This document shows, in pieces, positions 20,931 to 29,216 of a stretch of DNA of 64,000 bases. Within the stretch, counting starts at the first letter, position 1. Each line of letters begins with the position of its first letter. The position numbers and the translations under genes were made by a program. Source of the stretch: Amycolatopsis nigrescens CSC17Ta-90 (lineage in GTDB: Bacteria > Actinomycetota > Actinomycetes > Mycobacteriales > Pseudonocardiaceae); contig NZ_ARVW01000001.1 in the NCBI RefSeq assembly GCF_000384315.1, positions 1,125,746-1,189,745 of the forward strand, in the 5' to 3' direction. The notes under the pieces are model-generated. The model was not told the DNA's origin. It saw nothing but the letters and a program-made list of their open reading frames with translations, and searched no databases.

Positions 20931-22391
20931 ATGAGCCCGAAGCTGCAGACGAAGAACGGCATCGAGTTCGCCGTCGCGGATCTGGCGCTGGCCGAGTCCG
21001 GCCGTCACCAGATGCGCCTGGCCGAACACGAGATGCCCGGCCTGATGGCCACCCGCAAGGAATACGCCGCGTCGCAACCGCTCAAGGGAGCGCGCGTCGC
21101 AGGTTCGCTGCACATGACCGTGCAAACTGCGGTACTGATCGAGACACTGGTGGCGCTCGGCGCCGAAGTGCGCTGGGTGTCCTGCAACATCTTCTCCACC
21201 CAGGACGACGCCGCCGCCGCGGTGGTCGTCGGCAAGGACGGCACTCCGGACAAGCCGGCGGGCACCCCGGTTTTCGCCTGGAAGGGCGAGACGCTCGAAG
21301 ACTACTGGTGGTGCACCGACCAGCTGTTCAACTTCGCGGACGGCAAGGCGCCGAACATGATCCTCGACGATGGCGGCGACGCCACCATGCTGGTGCACAA
21401 GGGAGTCGAGTTCGAGGCGGCCGGTGCCGTCCCGCAGCCGACCGATGAGGACCCGGAGGAGTACCAGGTCCTGCTCAAGACGCTGGCCGACAGCTTCGCC
21501 ACGGACAAGCAGCGGTTCACCACCATCGCCAAGGACATCCGCGGGGTAACCGAAGAGACCACCAACGGTGTCAAGCGGCTGTACAAGCTCGCCAAGGAAG
21601 GCGAACTGCTGTTCCCGGCAATCAACGTGAACGACTCGGTCACCAAGTCCAAGTTCGACAACAAGTACGGTATTCGTCACTCCCTTGTGGACGGTATCAA
21701 CCGGGCCACCGACGTGATGATCGCCGGCAAGCTGGCCGTGATCTGCGGCTACGGCGACGTCGGCAAGGGTGCGGCGGAGTCACTGCGCGGCCAGGGTGCG
21801 CGTGTGGTGGTCACCGAGATCGACCCGATCTGCGCGCTGCAGGCCTCCATGGAGGGTCTGGAGGTGGTGGACCTGAACGACGTGATCGACAGGGGCGACA
21901 TCTTCGTCACCACCACCGGCAACTTCGACATCATCATGGCCGACCAGATCGCGAAGATGAAGCACAACGCCATCATCGGCAACGTGGGGCACTTCGACAA
22001 CGAGATCGACATGGCCGGCCTGGCGAAAATCCCCGGTATCAAGAAGATCGAGGTCAAACCGCAGGTGCACGAGTGGACCTTCCCGGACGGGCACGCGGTC
22101 ATCGTGCTTTCCGAGGGCCGCCTGCTGAACCTGGGCAACGCCACCGGTCACCCGAGCTTCGTGATGTCGAACTCGTTCACCAACCAGACGATCGCCCAGA
22201 TCGAGCTGTTCACCAAACCGGGCGAGTACGACAAGCAGGTCTACGTGCTGCCCAAGCACCTGGACGAGAAGGTCGCGCGGCTGCACCTCGACGCACTCGG
22301 CGTCAAGCTGACCAAGCTGACCAAGAGGCAGGCCGAGTACATCGGCGTGGACGTGGACGGGCCGTATAAGCTCGACCATTACCGCTACTGA
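20931..22391 (+). CDS. ahcY: Adenosylhomocysteinase (S-adenosyl-L-homocysteine hydrolase)
   Basis: A 486-residue cytosolic enzyme that splits SAH into adenosine and homocysteine with tightly bound NAD, removing the inhibitor made by methyltransferases. The family motifs are in order: [20 protein letters not shown] near residue 35, [26 protein letters not shown], the NAD motif [20 protein letters not shown], and the C-terminal [19 protein letters not shown] ending DHYRY. Length and ends are normal. The ATG has a GAAAGGA site upstream. Expression is probably controlled by the SAH riboswitch at 20691, and a strong hairpin terminator follows the stop. Confidence 0.97.
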   Translation: MSPKLQTKNGIEFAVADLALAESGRHQMRLAEHEMPGLMATRKEYAASQPLKGARVAGSLHMTVQTAVLIETLVALGAEVRWVSCNIFSTQDDAAAAVVVGKDGTPDKPAGTPVFAWKGETLEDYWWCTDQLFNFADGKAPNMILDDGGDATMLVHKGVEFEAAGAVPQPTDEDPEEYQVLLKTLADSFATDKQRFTTIAKDIRGVTEETTNGVKRLYKLAKEGELLFPAINVNDSVTKSKFDNKYGIRHSLVDGINRATDVMIAGKLAVICGYGDVGKGAAESLRGQGARVVVTEIDPICALQASMEGLEVVDLNDVIDRGDIFVTTTGNFDIIMADQIAKMKHNAIIGNVGHFDNEIDMAGLAKIPGIKKIEVKPQVHEWTFPDGHAVIVLSEGRLLNLGNATGHPSFVMSNSFTNQTIAQIELFTKPGEYDKQVYVLPKHLDEKVARLHLDALGVKLTKLTKRQAEYIGVDVDGPYKLDHYRY

Positions 22392-22402
22392 TCAGGGAAG
22401 CT

Positions 22403-22439
22403 CCGGTCCGGGAACCGTCCCCCAGGGTTCCCGGACCGG
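22403..22439 (+). terminator. Hairpin terminator after ahcY
   Basis: A perfect 14-bp stem (left arm 22403-22416, right arm 22426-22439) around a 9-base loop, 12 bp after the ahcY stop. There is no T-run, which is common for actinobacterial terminators. It could also serve the converging SDR gene. Confidence 0.6.
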
Positions 22440-22458
22440 CCCTCATCGCCACCGCACC

Positions 22459-24267
22459 TCATCGCCACAGCATCCTGGTGACGGCGGCCGCCATTCTCGG
22501 CATCGGCCGCCCCCGTCCGGACGCTCCGTCCGGCATGCCCTCGAAAGCGACCAGGTGGGTGAGCGCGCGCGTCGTCTTCGGCAGGAACAGGGACGCGAGC
22601 ACCGCCGGCACCCCGGCCGGGAAGACCAGGTTCACCGTCTCCGGTCGGCGCAGGATCGCCCGCATCACCAGTCCGGCGGCCCGGTTCACATCCATCATCG
22701 GCAGCGCGCCGAAGGCGTTGAACTTCTCCGAGGGTGCGGTCATTTCGGTGCTCACCAACGGAAGTTTCACCGAGCTGAAGGTGATCCCGTGGGACAACGT
22801 CTCACGACCGGCGACCAGACCGAACTCCTCCAACGCGGCCTTGGACGCGAGATAGGCGGAAAACCGCGGGGTGTGGTTCTGGATGCCCTGGGTCGTCACG
22901 TTCACCACGTGCCCGTGGCGGCGTGCCCGCATCACCGGCAGTAGTCCGAGAGTCAGCCGAACGGCGGCGAAGTAGTTCACCGCCATGGTGCGCTCGTAGT
23001 CGTGCAGCCGGTCGGTCGCGTCGAACACCGGCCGCCGGATGGACCGGCCGGCGTTGTTCACCAGTACGTCCACCGCACCGTGCTCGGCGAGCACCTGCTT
23101 GACCACCGCGTCCACCGCGTCGCCATCGGTGAGGTCACACGGGTACACCGACGCGGTGCCTCCGGCCGCGACGATCTCGTCGCGGACCGCGGCGAGCTGG
23201 TCGGCGCGCCTGGCCACCAGCAACGGAATCCCGCCCCGGCGTGCCACCCGCAACGCGGTCTCCCTGCCGATGCCCGAGGACGCCCCGGTGATCAGCACTG
23301 TCCGCCCGGTGAGTCCCGGACCGCCGCGACGCGCCCGGTCCGGATCGAGCCGGCCCCGCCAGTACTCGTAGAGCCGCCCGGCATAGTCGTCCAGCGGCGG
23401 AACGGAAAGCCCGCTGCCGGCCAGCGCGTCCCTGGTCGCCGCCGACTCGGAGAGCACCGAGGTTTTCAGCACCGCCAACGCATCCCGTGAAAGGCCGAGT
23501 TCCTCGAGCACCGCACGCCGGGACGCGCGCAGGCCGGGCACGCGGTCGACCAGCCGGGTGCCGCCTGCCGCCAGCGCGGCCATCCGGCGCGACACCGGCT
23601 TCGGCGCGGTCGCCACCACCCGTGGTGCTCCGGCCGCGACGGCGAAGGTGTTGTAGACCTCGTTCACCGGCTGCGGTTCCGGCGCTGCCAGGTGATACGT
23701 CGTCCCCGGCGACGCGTTCTCGTGCATCAGGTACGCGATCGCGTCCGCCACGTAGTCCACCGGCACCACGTTGGTCTGGCCGAAGTCGGCGCCGAGCAGC
23801 GGCAGCCGCGACGGCAACCGGGAAAGCCGGGAGAGCACCGGCAGCAGCGGATGACCGGCACGCTGTTCACCGGTCCGCGAGTCGCCGAGCAGCACCGAAT
23901 GCCGGTAGACCCGGGCCGGCACCGCCCGCTGCGCCCTGGCCAGCCGGTCGTCGTCGGCCGCGGGAGCGAGCAGGTGCACCAGTCCGGCGCGGACGTCGGC
24001 GGCGAAGTCCAGCACGTTCGATGTGCCCTGTGAACTCAACTGGACCAGGTGGTCGGGCGCGGCCAGGCCGGCACCGAGGCCGGGTTCGGTCAGTTCGCCG
24101 ACGTGCACCGAGAGCCGCGCGTCGGATGCCCATTCCGCACGTACCTGGGCCGCCGCCTGCGCGCGGACCAGCAGTTGGACTCCGGTGCAGTCCGGCCTGG
24201 CCAGCAGCCGTTCCACGAGCAGCCTGCCGAGCAGTGTGGTCGCACCGGTGACTAAGTAGGTGGCCAT
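22459..24267 (-). CDS. SDR fusion protein (acyl-reductase type) with damaged N-terminal domain
   Basis: A 602-residue two-domain oxidoreductase. The C-terminal classical SDR domain (about 318-560) is complete: TGASSGIG, NNAG, Ser in VVNVTTQG, and the Y-x-x-x-K of YLASK. The N-terminal extended-SDR domain (1-310) starts with TGATTLLGR, and GDSRTGE is kept, but the stretch that normally holds the family's HHVSS and Y-H-x-T-K motifs is replaced by a short Ala/Asp-rich segment (about residues 75-115). Relatives are about 50 residues longer. The N-terminal catalytic site therefore looks lost. Codon 5 is TTA. A motif shared with the TetR/acyl-CoA dehydrogenase region lies just upstream, so the same repressor probably controls it. 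The expected substrates are fatty acyl or lipid carbonyls. Confidence 0.78.
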   Translation of the reverse strand: MATYLVTGATTLLGRLLVERLLARPDCTGVQLLVRAQAAAQVRAEWASDARLSVHVGELTEPGLGAGLAAPDHLVQLSSQGTSNVLDFAADVRAGLVHLLAPAADDDRLARAQRAVPARVYRHSVLLGDSRTGEQRAGHPLLPVLSRLSRLPSRLPLLGADFGQTNVVPVDYVADAIAYLMHENASPGTTYHLAAPEPQPVNEVYNTFAVAAGAPRVVATAPKPVSRRMAALAAGGTRLVDRVPGLRASRRAVLEELGLSRDALAVLKTSVLSESAATRDALAGSGLSVPPLDDYAGRLYEYWRGRLDPDRARRGGPGLTGRTVLITGASSGIGRETALRVARRGGIPLLVARRADQLAAVRDEIVAAGGTASVYPCDLTDGDAVDAVVKQVLAEHGAVDVLVNNAGRSIRRPVFDATDRLHDYERTMAVNYFAAVRLTLGLLPVMRARRHGHVVNVTTQGIQNHTPRFSAYLASKAALEEFGLVAGRETLSHGITFSSVKLPLVSTEMTAPSEKFNAFGALPMMDVNRAAGLVMRAILRRPETVNLVFPAGVPAVLASLFLPKTTRALTHLVAFEGMPDGASGRGRPMPRMAAAVTRMLWR

Positions 24268-24283
24268 CGGATCCTCATCTACC

Positions 24284-24300
24284 TGATACGCATTGTCTCA
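24284..24300. promoter_or_regulatory. Putative TetR operator upstream of the SDR gene
   Basis: The 17-base stretch ends in TTGTCTCA and begins TGATAC, matching the two operator-like copies at 25072-25111. It also sits inside a wider inverted pair, TACCTGA...TCAGGTA. It lies about 17 bp before the SDR start codon, a fitting place for a repressor site. Confidence 0.5.
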
Positions 24301-24344
24301 GGTAACTGTGTCATGAGCGGCGCACGGCGCGCAACGACGGTCAG

Positions 24345-25049
24345 CTACTCGCCGAGCAGCTCACTCAGCGGGGTCTCCGGATCGACGTGCACGCCGACCA
24401 CGGCGAGGTTGCCCTCGATCAGGAACCAGGCGGAACCGGACAGGAAGTCGGCCAGCTGGGCCGAGGTGAGCGTCTTGTCCGGATCGGCGAGCCAGCGGTT
24501 CACCGTGGCGTCGACCAGGCCGACCAGGCCGAACGCCAGCGGCTCGGCGAACGCGGTGTTCCGGTCGAACCGGCGCAACGCATCCGCGAACAGTTCCGTG
24601 AGCCGGATCGCGATCGCGGTCTTGGTGCCGGAGACCACCCGGGAAGCCGTACCGCGTTCCCGGTTCGAACCGGCGCCGAGGAAGTGATGCAGCCGGGGAT
24701 GCCGTTCGATCCAGCCGAGATAGGTGTCCACCGCGCGCCGGATGGTCTGGCTGGTGGTGCCGCCGGGGGCCAGCGTGGGCGCGAGCTCGGCCATCAGCAT
24801 CTCGACCACTCGCTGCCGGATCTGCTCGTCGAGGTCCTCTCGGTCCTTGAAGTGCCGGTACACCACCGGCCGCGGCACGCCGACCCGCTCAGCGATCTGC
24901 TTGACGCCCACGCCGGGGCCGTCCTGCTCGATCGCGGCCACCGCGGCGTCGAGCACCTCGAGCCGGCGCTGGGCCTTGTGCGCATCCCAGCGCGTGGCCC
25001 GCCCGTCCGCTCCAGTGGTGTCCTTCGCCGCGTCTAGCACGCGGGCCAC
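24345..25049 (-). CDS. TetR/AcrR-family transcriptional regulator
   Basis: A regulator of about 234 residues. The helix-turn-helix is clear (VGVKQIAERVGVPRPVVYRHFKDREDL), followed by a helical ligand-binding domain (RLHHFLGAGSNRERG, LAFGLVGLVDATVNRWL). The exact start is unsure: GTG at 25049 has GGCGG upstream, GTG at 25040 is also possible, and an ATG at 25091 would put the start inside the operator. It stands between the SDR gene and the divergent fused acyl-CoA dehydrogenase, and matching sites occur before both, so it probably represses this lipid module and itself. The ligand is unknown; an acyl-CoA or a lipid is a reasonable guess. Confidence 0.82.
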   Translation of the reverse strand: MARVLDAAKDTTGADGRATRWDAHKAQRRLEVLDAAVAAIEQDGPGVGVKQIAERVGVPRPVVYRHFKDREDLDEQIRQRVVEMLMAELAPTLAPGGTTSQTIRRAVDTYLGWIERHPRLHHFLGAGSNRERGTASRVVSGTKTAIAIRLTELFADALRRFDRNTAFAEPLAFGLVGLVDATVNRWLADPDKTLTSAQLADFLSGSAWFLIEGNLAVVGVHVDPETPLSELLGE

Positions 25050-25071
25050 TCTATCCGCCCGAATCTTCCTG

Positions 25072-25111
25072 TGACAGCTTGTCTCACTCATTTATCTGAG
25101 ACATAGTGTCA
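25072..25111. promoter_or_regulatory. Paired inverted operator between tetR and the acyl-CoA dehydrogenase gene
   Basis: Two copies of a motif face each other: TGACAGCTTGTCTCA at 25072-25086 and its inverted relative TGAGACATAGTGTCA at 25097-25111. Each contains a GACA-N3-TGTC palindrome or close match extended by TCA. The pair lies in the divergent promoter region, and a third copy lies before the SDR gene. Confidence 0.65.
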
Positions 25112-25141
25112 CCAGAACTCGTCCGATCCGGGAGAAAACAC

Positions 25142-27340
25142 GTGGCCAAGAACGCCTACGAGCTCGGCCTGGGGCTGAGCGAAGAACACCTCGCGCTGGC
25201 CGAGTCCGTGCGCGGGTTCACCGACCGCCAGATCACCCCGCAGGTGCTGCGCGCGGCAGTGGACGCCACCATCGAGACCAGGCCGTCGTTCTGGTCCGCG
25301 CTGGCCGACCAGGGCCTGCTCGGCCTGCACGTGCCGGAGGTGCACGGCGGCCAGGGCGCCGGCATGCTCGGGCTGGCGGTGGCGTTGGAGGCACTCGGCC
25401 GCGCCGCACATCCCGGGCCGTTCCTGCCCACCGTGCTGGCCTCCGCACTGCTCGTCGCGGCCGAGTCGAAGGTCAGCGCCGAGCTGCTGCCGGAACTCGT
25501 CGACGGTTCCGCCACGGCCGCGGTCGGCCTGTCCGAACCGTTGCGGGGCACCAGGACCGCGGCCGGGCTGACGGTGACCGGGCAGACCGGCTCGGTGCTC
25601 GGCGGCACCCTCGCCGAGATCCTGCTGCTGCCGGTACGGACCGGTGGCGAAATCAGCTGGGTGGTGCTGGACGCGGTGGACGCGAAGGTGTCCGAACAGG
25701 ACGGCCTGGACGTCACCAGGGGCACCGCGAAGGTGGTCGTGGACGAGCTGGCCGTGCCGGCCGAGCGTGTGCTCGGCGACCTTGCCGAGCCGAGGGTCCG
25801 GGCGATCGCGGCGGTGCTGTTCGCCGCGGAGGCGGTCGGGGTCGCGTCCTGGTGCGTCTCCACCGCGGCCGAGTACGCCAAGACCCGGGTGCAGTTCGGC
25901 CGCCCGATCGGCCAGTTCCAAGGCGTGAAGCACAAGTGCGCCCAGATGGGCGTGGCGCTGGAGCAGGCCCGCGCGGTGGTTTGGGACGCGGCGACCGCGC
26001 TGGACGCCGGGGACGACACGGCCGGGTTCGCCGCGTCGGTGGCGGCCGTGGTCGCGCCGGACGCGGCGGTCGGCTGTGCGCAGGACTGCATCCAGGTGCT
26101 CGGCGGCATCGGTTTCACCTGGGAGCACGACGCGCACGTCTACTACCGGCGGGCGCTTTCCCTGCGGGGGCTGCTGGGCAGCGGCGAGGAGCGGGTTGCC
26201 AGGGTCGGCAGGCAGGCGCTGGACGGCGTCACCCGGTCGTCCACATTGGAGCTTCCCGCCGAGGCGGAACCGCTGCGCGAGCGGATTCGCGCCGAACTGG
26301 CCGAAATCGCCACGTTGTCGCAGGACGATCAGCTGGTCCGGCTAGGCGACGAGGGCTGGGTGCAGCCGCACCTGCCGCGGCCGTGGGGCAAGGGCGCCGG
26401 GCCGCTGAAGCAGGTGGTCATCGCGCAGGAGCTGCGCACCGCCGAGGTCACCCTGCCCGAGCTGGCCATGGGTGGCTGGGCGGTGCAGGCGATCGTGGCG
26501 CACGGCACCGAGGAGCAGAAGGCGAAGCACGTGCCGTCCACCCTGCGCGGCGAGGTGGTGTGGTGCCAGCTGTTCAGCGAGCCTGGCGCCGGTTCCGACC
26601 TGGCGTCGCTGAGCACCAAGGCGGAGAAGGTGGACGGCGGCTGGCTGATCACCGGCCAGAAGATCTGGACCTCGCTGGCGCAGTTCTCCGAGTGGGCGAT
26701 CCTGATCGCCCGCACCGACCCCGCCGCGCCGAAGCACGACGGCATCACGTACTTCCTGCTGGAGATGGACAGCCCCGGCGTCACCGTGCGGCCGCTCAAG
26801 GAACTGACCGGGTCGGCACTGTTCAACGAGGTGTTCCTGGACGGGGTGTTCATCCCGGACGAGAACGTGGTCGGCGCCGTCAACGAAGGCTGGCACGTCG
26901 CCCGCACCACGCTCGCCGGCGAGCGGGTCGCACTCAGCCAGGGCATCGCGCTGTACGCGTCGATCAAGGATCTGCTCGCGTATGCCCGTTCTCGCGAGCT
27001 GAGCGACGTCGCGCTGCACCGGGTCGGTCAGCTGGTCTGCGAAAGCCAGTCGATCGAGCTGATCGGCTCGCGCGTGGTGCTCAAGCAGCTCAGCGGGGCC
27101 GACGTGAGCACCACGTCCAGCGTCGGCAAGTTCCTGAGCATGCGGATCGGCCAGTGGATCGCCGAGTTCGGCGTTGACCATCTCGGCGTCGCCGGTGTCA
27201 CCAGCGTGCCTGGCCAGCCCAGCGACAAGTGGATGGACGCGCTGCTGGCCGGGCGCGCGACCACGATCTACGGCGGCACCACCGAGGTGCAGCTCAACGT
27301 GATCGCCGAACGCATGCTCGGCCTCCCCCGCGACACCTGA
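25142..27340 (+). CDS. Fused double acyl-CoA dehydrogenase (FadE-type)
   Basis: A 732-residue protein made of two acyl-CoA dehydrogenase units in tandem, the architecture of mycobacterial FadE6/FadE22/FadE34-like proteins. The first unit (about 1-360) has TRVQFGRPIGQFQGVKHKCA and QVLGGIGFTWEHDAHVYYRR. The second (about 385-732) has QLFSEPGAGSDLASL, the FAD-contacting GQKIWTS and the closing GGTTEVQLNVIAERMLGLPR. It should introduce a 2,3-double bond into an acyl-CoA, with FAD and an electron-transfer flavoprotein. The GTG at 25142 has GGGAGAA upstream. The substrate may be a long-chain or sterol side-chain acyl-CoA; sequence alone does not decide. It is divergent from tetR. Confidence 0.9.
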   Translation: MAKNAYELGLGLSEEHLALAESVRGFTDRQITPQVLRAAVDATIETRPSFWSALADQGLLGLHVPEVHGGQGAGMLGLAVALEALGRAAHPGPFLPTVLASALLVAAESKVSAELLPELVDGSATAAVGLSEPLRGTRTAAGLTVTGQTGSVLGGTLAEILLLPVRTGGEISWVVLDAVDAKVSEQDGLDVTRGTAKVVVDELAVPAERVLGDLAEPRVRAIAAVLFAAEAVGVASWCVSTAAEYAKTRVQFGRPIGQFQGVKHKCAQMGVALEQARAVVWDAATALDAGDDTAGFAASVAAVVAPDAAVGCAQDCIQVLGGIGFTWEHDAHVYYRRALSLRGLLGSGEERVARVGRQALDGVTRSSTLELPAEAEPLRERIRAELAEIATLSQDDQLVRLGDEGWVQPHLPRPWGKGAGPLKQVVIAQELRTAEVTLPELAMGGWAVQAIVAHGTEEQKAKHVPSTLRGEVVWCQLFSEPGAGSDLASLSTKAEKVDGGWLITGQKIWTSLAQFSEWAILIARTDPAAPKHDGITYFLLEMDSPGVTVRPLKELTGSALFNEVFLDGVFIPDENVVGAVNEGWHVARTTLAGERVALSQGIALYASIKDLLAYARSRELSDVALHRVGQLVCESQSIELIGSRVVLKQLSGADVSTTSSVGKFLSMRIGQWIAEFGVDHLGVAGVTSVPGQPSDKWMDALLAGRATTIYGGTTEVQLNVIAERMLGLPRDT

Positions 27341-27348
27341 CCGACGAT

Positions 27349-27401
27349 GCAGCGAAGGCCACCTTGCCTGCGTTGAACGCAGGCAAGGTGGCCTTCGCTG
27401 C
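27349..27401. terminator. Perfect 24-bp hairpin between convergent genes
   Basis: The left arm 27349-27372 and right arm 27378-27401 are perfect reverse complements around a 5-base loop. It starts 8 bp after the acyl-CoA dehydrogenase stop and ends 5 bp before the stop of the converging His-rich gene, so it most likely terminates both. No T-run is present. The length and perfection suggest a member of a dispersed palindromic family. Confidence 0.75.
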
Positions 27402-27406
27402 GATGC

Positions 27407-27703
27407 TCAGTGTTCGTCGTAGTGGTCGCCGTGCGCGGCGTGGCGGTGGCCGTCGTGCACGTAGTCGACGTGGTCACCGTGCGGCACCGCGACATGGCCG
27501 CAACCGTCGCCGTGCACATGCTGGTGGCCGTCGTGCGCGCTGTGCCCGGCCGGTTCGCATTCGTCGTAATGGCCGTCGTGCGCGGTGTGCAGGTGCCCGT
27601 CGTGCAGGTAGTCCACGTGGTCACCGTGCGGCACGGCCACATGCCCGCAGCCGTCCCCGTGCACGTGGTCGTGCCCCTGGTGCTGAACGTGTGCGGTGGT
27701 CAT
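27407..27703 (-). CDS. Histidine-rich metal-binding protein with duplicated module
   Basis: A 98-residue protein with about a quarter His, many in HGH, HDG and HGD contexts. It consists of two copies of a module of about 45 residues: HVHGDGCGHVAVPHGDHVDY, then HDGH-x-H-x-AH-x-x-HYDE. The second copy closely repeats the first. Relatives with one module are widespread in actinobacteria, often carry misleading names such as threonine dehydratase or zinc transporter, and are thought to buffer zinc or other metals. No signal peptide or membrane segment is seen. I could not find a convincing Zur site upstream. Confidence 0.75.
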   Translation of the reverse strand: MTTAHVQHQGHDHVHGDGCGHVAVPHGDHVDYLHDGHLHTAHDGHYDECEPAGHSAHDGHQHVHGDGCGHVAVPHGDHVDYVHDGHRHAAHGDHYDEH

Positions 27704-27826
27704 CTCGGCCCTTCCTGTCGTCGATTACTCCATTCGAGGCTACGACGGATCCATTCGCGCAACCGCATATGTCACTCGATCGCGGTGCGTCCACAGTGGC
27801 CGGAACTGTCGGGCCCCTGTGTTTTG

Positions 27827-29164
27827 ATGAGCGTTGTGAGTCCGGAACCAGTGCCACGGCGATGGGTCGTGCACCTGGACATGGACGCGTTCTACGCCTC
27901 GGTCGAGCAGCTCACCCGGCCGACGCTGCGGACGCGGCCGGTGCTGGTCGGTGGCGCGGGGCCACGTGGGGTGGTGGCCGGCGCCAGCTACCAGGCCAGG
28001 GTCTACGGCGCCCGTTCGGCGATGCCGATGACGCAGGCCCGGCGGCTGGTGCCAGGTACCGCGGTGATCCTCCCGCCGCGGTTCCGGCTGTACGAGCTGA
28101 TGAGCCGCCAGGTGTTCGAGATCGTCGCGGAGCACGCACCGGTGCTGGAGCGGATCTCCCTGGACGAGGCCTTCGCCGAGCCGCCCGACCTGGCCGGAGC
28201 CGGTGAGGACGAGGTGCGCGCGTTCGCCGAGAAGCTGCGGGCCAGGATCAGGAACGAGACCGGCCTGACCGCCTCGATCGGCGCCGGGGCCGGCAAGCAG
28301 GTCGCCAAGATCGCGTCCGACCAGGGCAAACCGGACGGGCTGGTGGTCGTGCCGCACGGCACCGAACGCGAGTACCTCGCCGAGCTGCCGGTGCGAGCGC
28401 TCTGGGGTGTCGGCCCGGTCGCCGAGGCGAAACTCCGCACGATCGGCGTACTCACCCTGGGCCAGCTCGCCGCGCTAAGTGAGCGGGACGCCACTTCGCT
28501 GCTCGGTGGCGCGGTCGGCCGGGACCTCCGACTGCTGGCCACCGGCGCCGACGACCGTCCGGTGGCCGAACGCGGGGACGCGAAGCAGGTCAGCGCGGAA
28601 ACCACCTTCGACGTGGACGTGACCGACCTGACCAGGCTGCGCACCGAGGTCCGCCGGATCGCGCACGGCGCGCACGCCAGGCTGACCCGCGCCGGCCGGG
28701 GCGCCCGCACGGTGTCGATCAAGCTCCGGCACACCGACATGAACACGATCAGCAGATCGGAGACCACCGCCTTCCCGAGTACCGACGTGGACCAGCTGAC
28801 CGCGATCGCCGAACGGCTGCTGCCGGACCCGCAGGAGTTCGGCCCGGTCCGGCTCGCCGGGGTGGCGTTCAGCGGGCTGGCGGAGATCTCCCAGGAGCCG
28901 CTCTTCCAGCTGGGCACGCCCGAGCCGGAGACCACCGAGGTCGCCGCCGCACCGGAGCCTGCCCCGGTGGCACGGCCGAGCGGCTGGCGCCCCGGCGACG
29001 ACGTGCGCCATGAACACTTCGGGTCCGGTTGGGTGCAGGGCGCCGGTTTCGGCCGGGTCACCGTGCGTTTCGAGACCCGCAGCACCGGTCCTGGCCCGGC
29101 ACGCACCTTCGACCACGACGATGCCGAGCTGCACCGGGGCGACCCGGCGGACTCGCTGGCGTGA
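27827..29164 (+). CDS. dinB: DNA polymerase IV (Y-family), with C-terminal SH3-like extension
   Basis: A 445-residue translesion polymerase. Catalytic residues are in LDMDAFYASVEQ near the N-terminus and in RISLDEAF (about 110). The palm/fingers (SYQARVYGARSAMP), the thumb (ALWGVGPVAEAKLRTIGV) and the little-finger domain (about 245-355) are complete. After the usual end and a Pro-rich linker, residues about 385-445 add GDDVRHEHFGSGWVQGAGFGRVTVRF, which resembles the small SH3/tudor-like tail seen in UvrD/PcrA-type proteins. The ATG at 27827 has no clear ribosome site, so a near-leaderless transcript is possible. It is divergent from the His-rich gene. Confidence 0.9.
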   Translation: MSVVSPEPVPRRWVVHLDMDAFYASVEQLTRPTLRTRPVLVGGAGPRGVVAGASYQARVYGARSAMPMTQARRLVPGTAVILPPRFRLYELMSRQVFEIVAEHAPVLERISLDEAFAEPPDLAGAGEDEVRAFAEKLRARIRNETGLTASIGAGAGKQVAKIASDQGKPDGLVVVPHGTEREYLAELPVRALWGVGPVAEAKLRTIGVLTLGQLAALSERDATSLLGGAVGRDLRLLATGADDRPVAERGDAKQVSAETTFDVDVTDLTRLRTEVRRIAHGAHARLTRAGRGARTVSIKLRHTDMNTISRSETTAFPSTDVDQLTAIAERLLPDPQEFGPVRLAGVAFSGLAEISQEPLFQLGTPEPETTEVAAAPEPAPVARPSGWRPGDDVRHEHFGSGWVQGAGFGRVTVRFETRSTGPGPARTFDHDDAELHRGDPADSLA

Positions 29165-29216
29165 CCAAGAAAACCCTATGACGTGCCGGAACGACTGACG
29201 TAACGTCGATCAAGAG

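Noticed and set aside
27704..27826. Zur-type operator before the His-rich gene
   Set aside because: I looked for the TGAAAATGATTTTCA-like pattern in the divergent region and found no convincing match.
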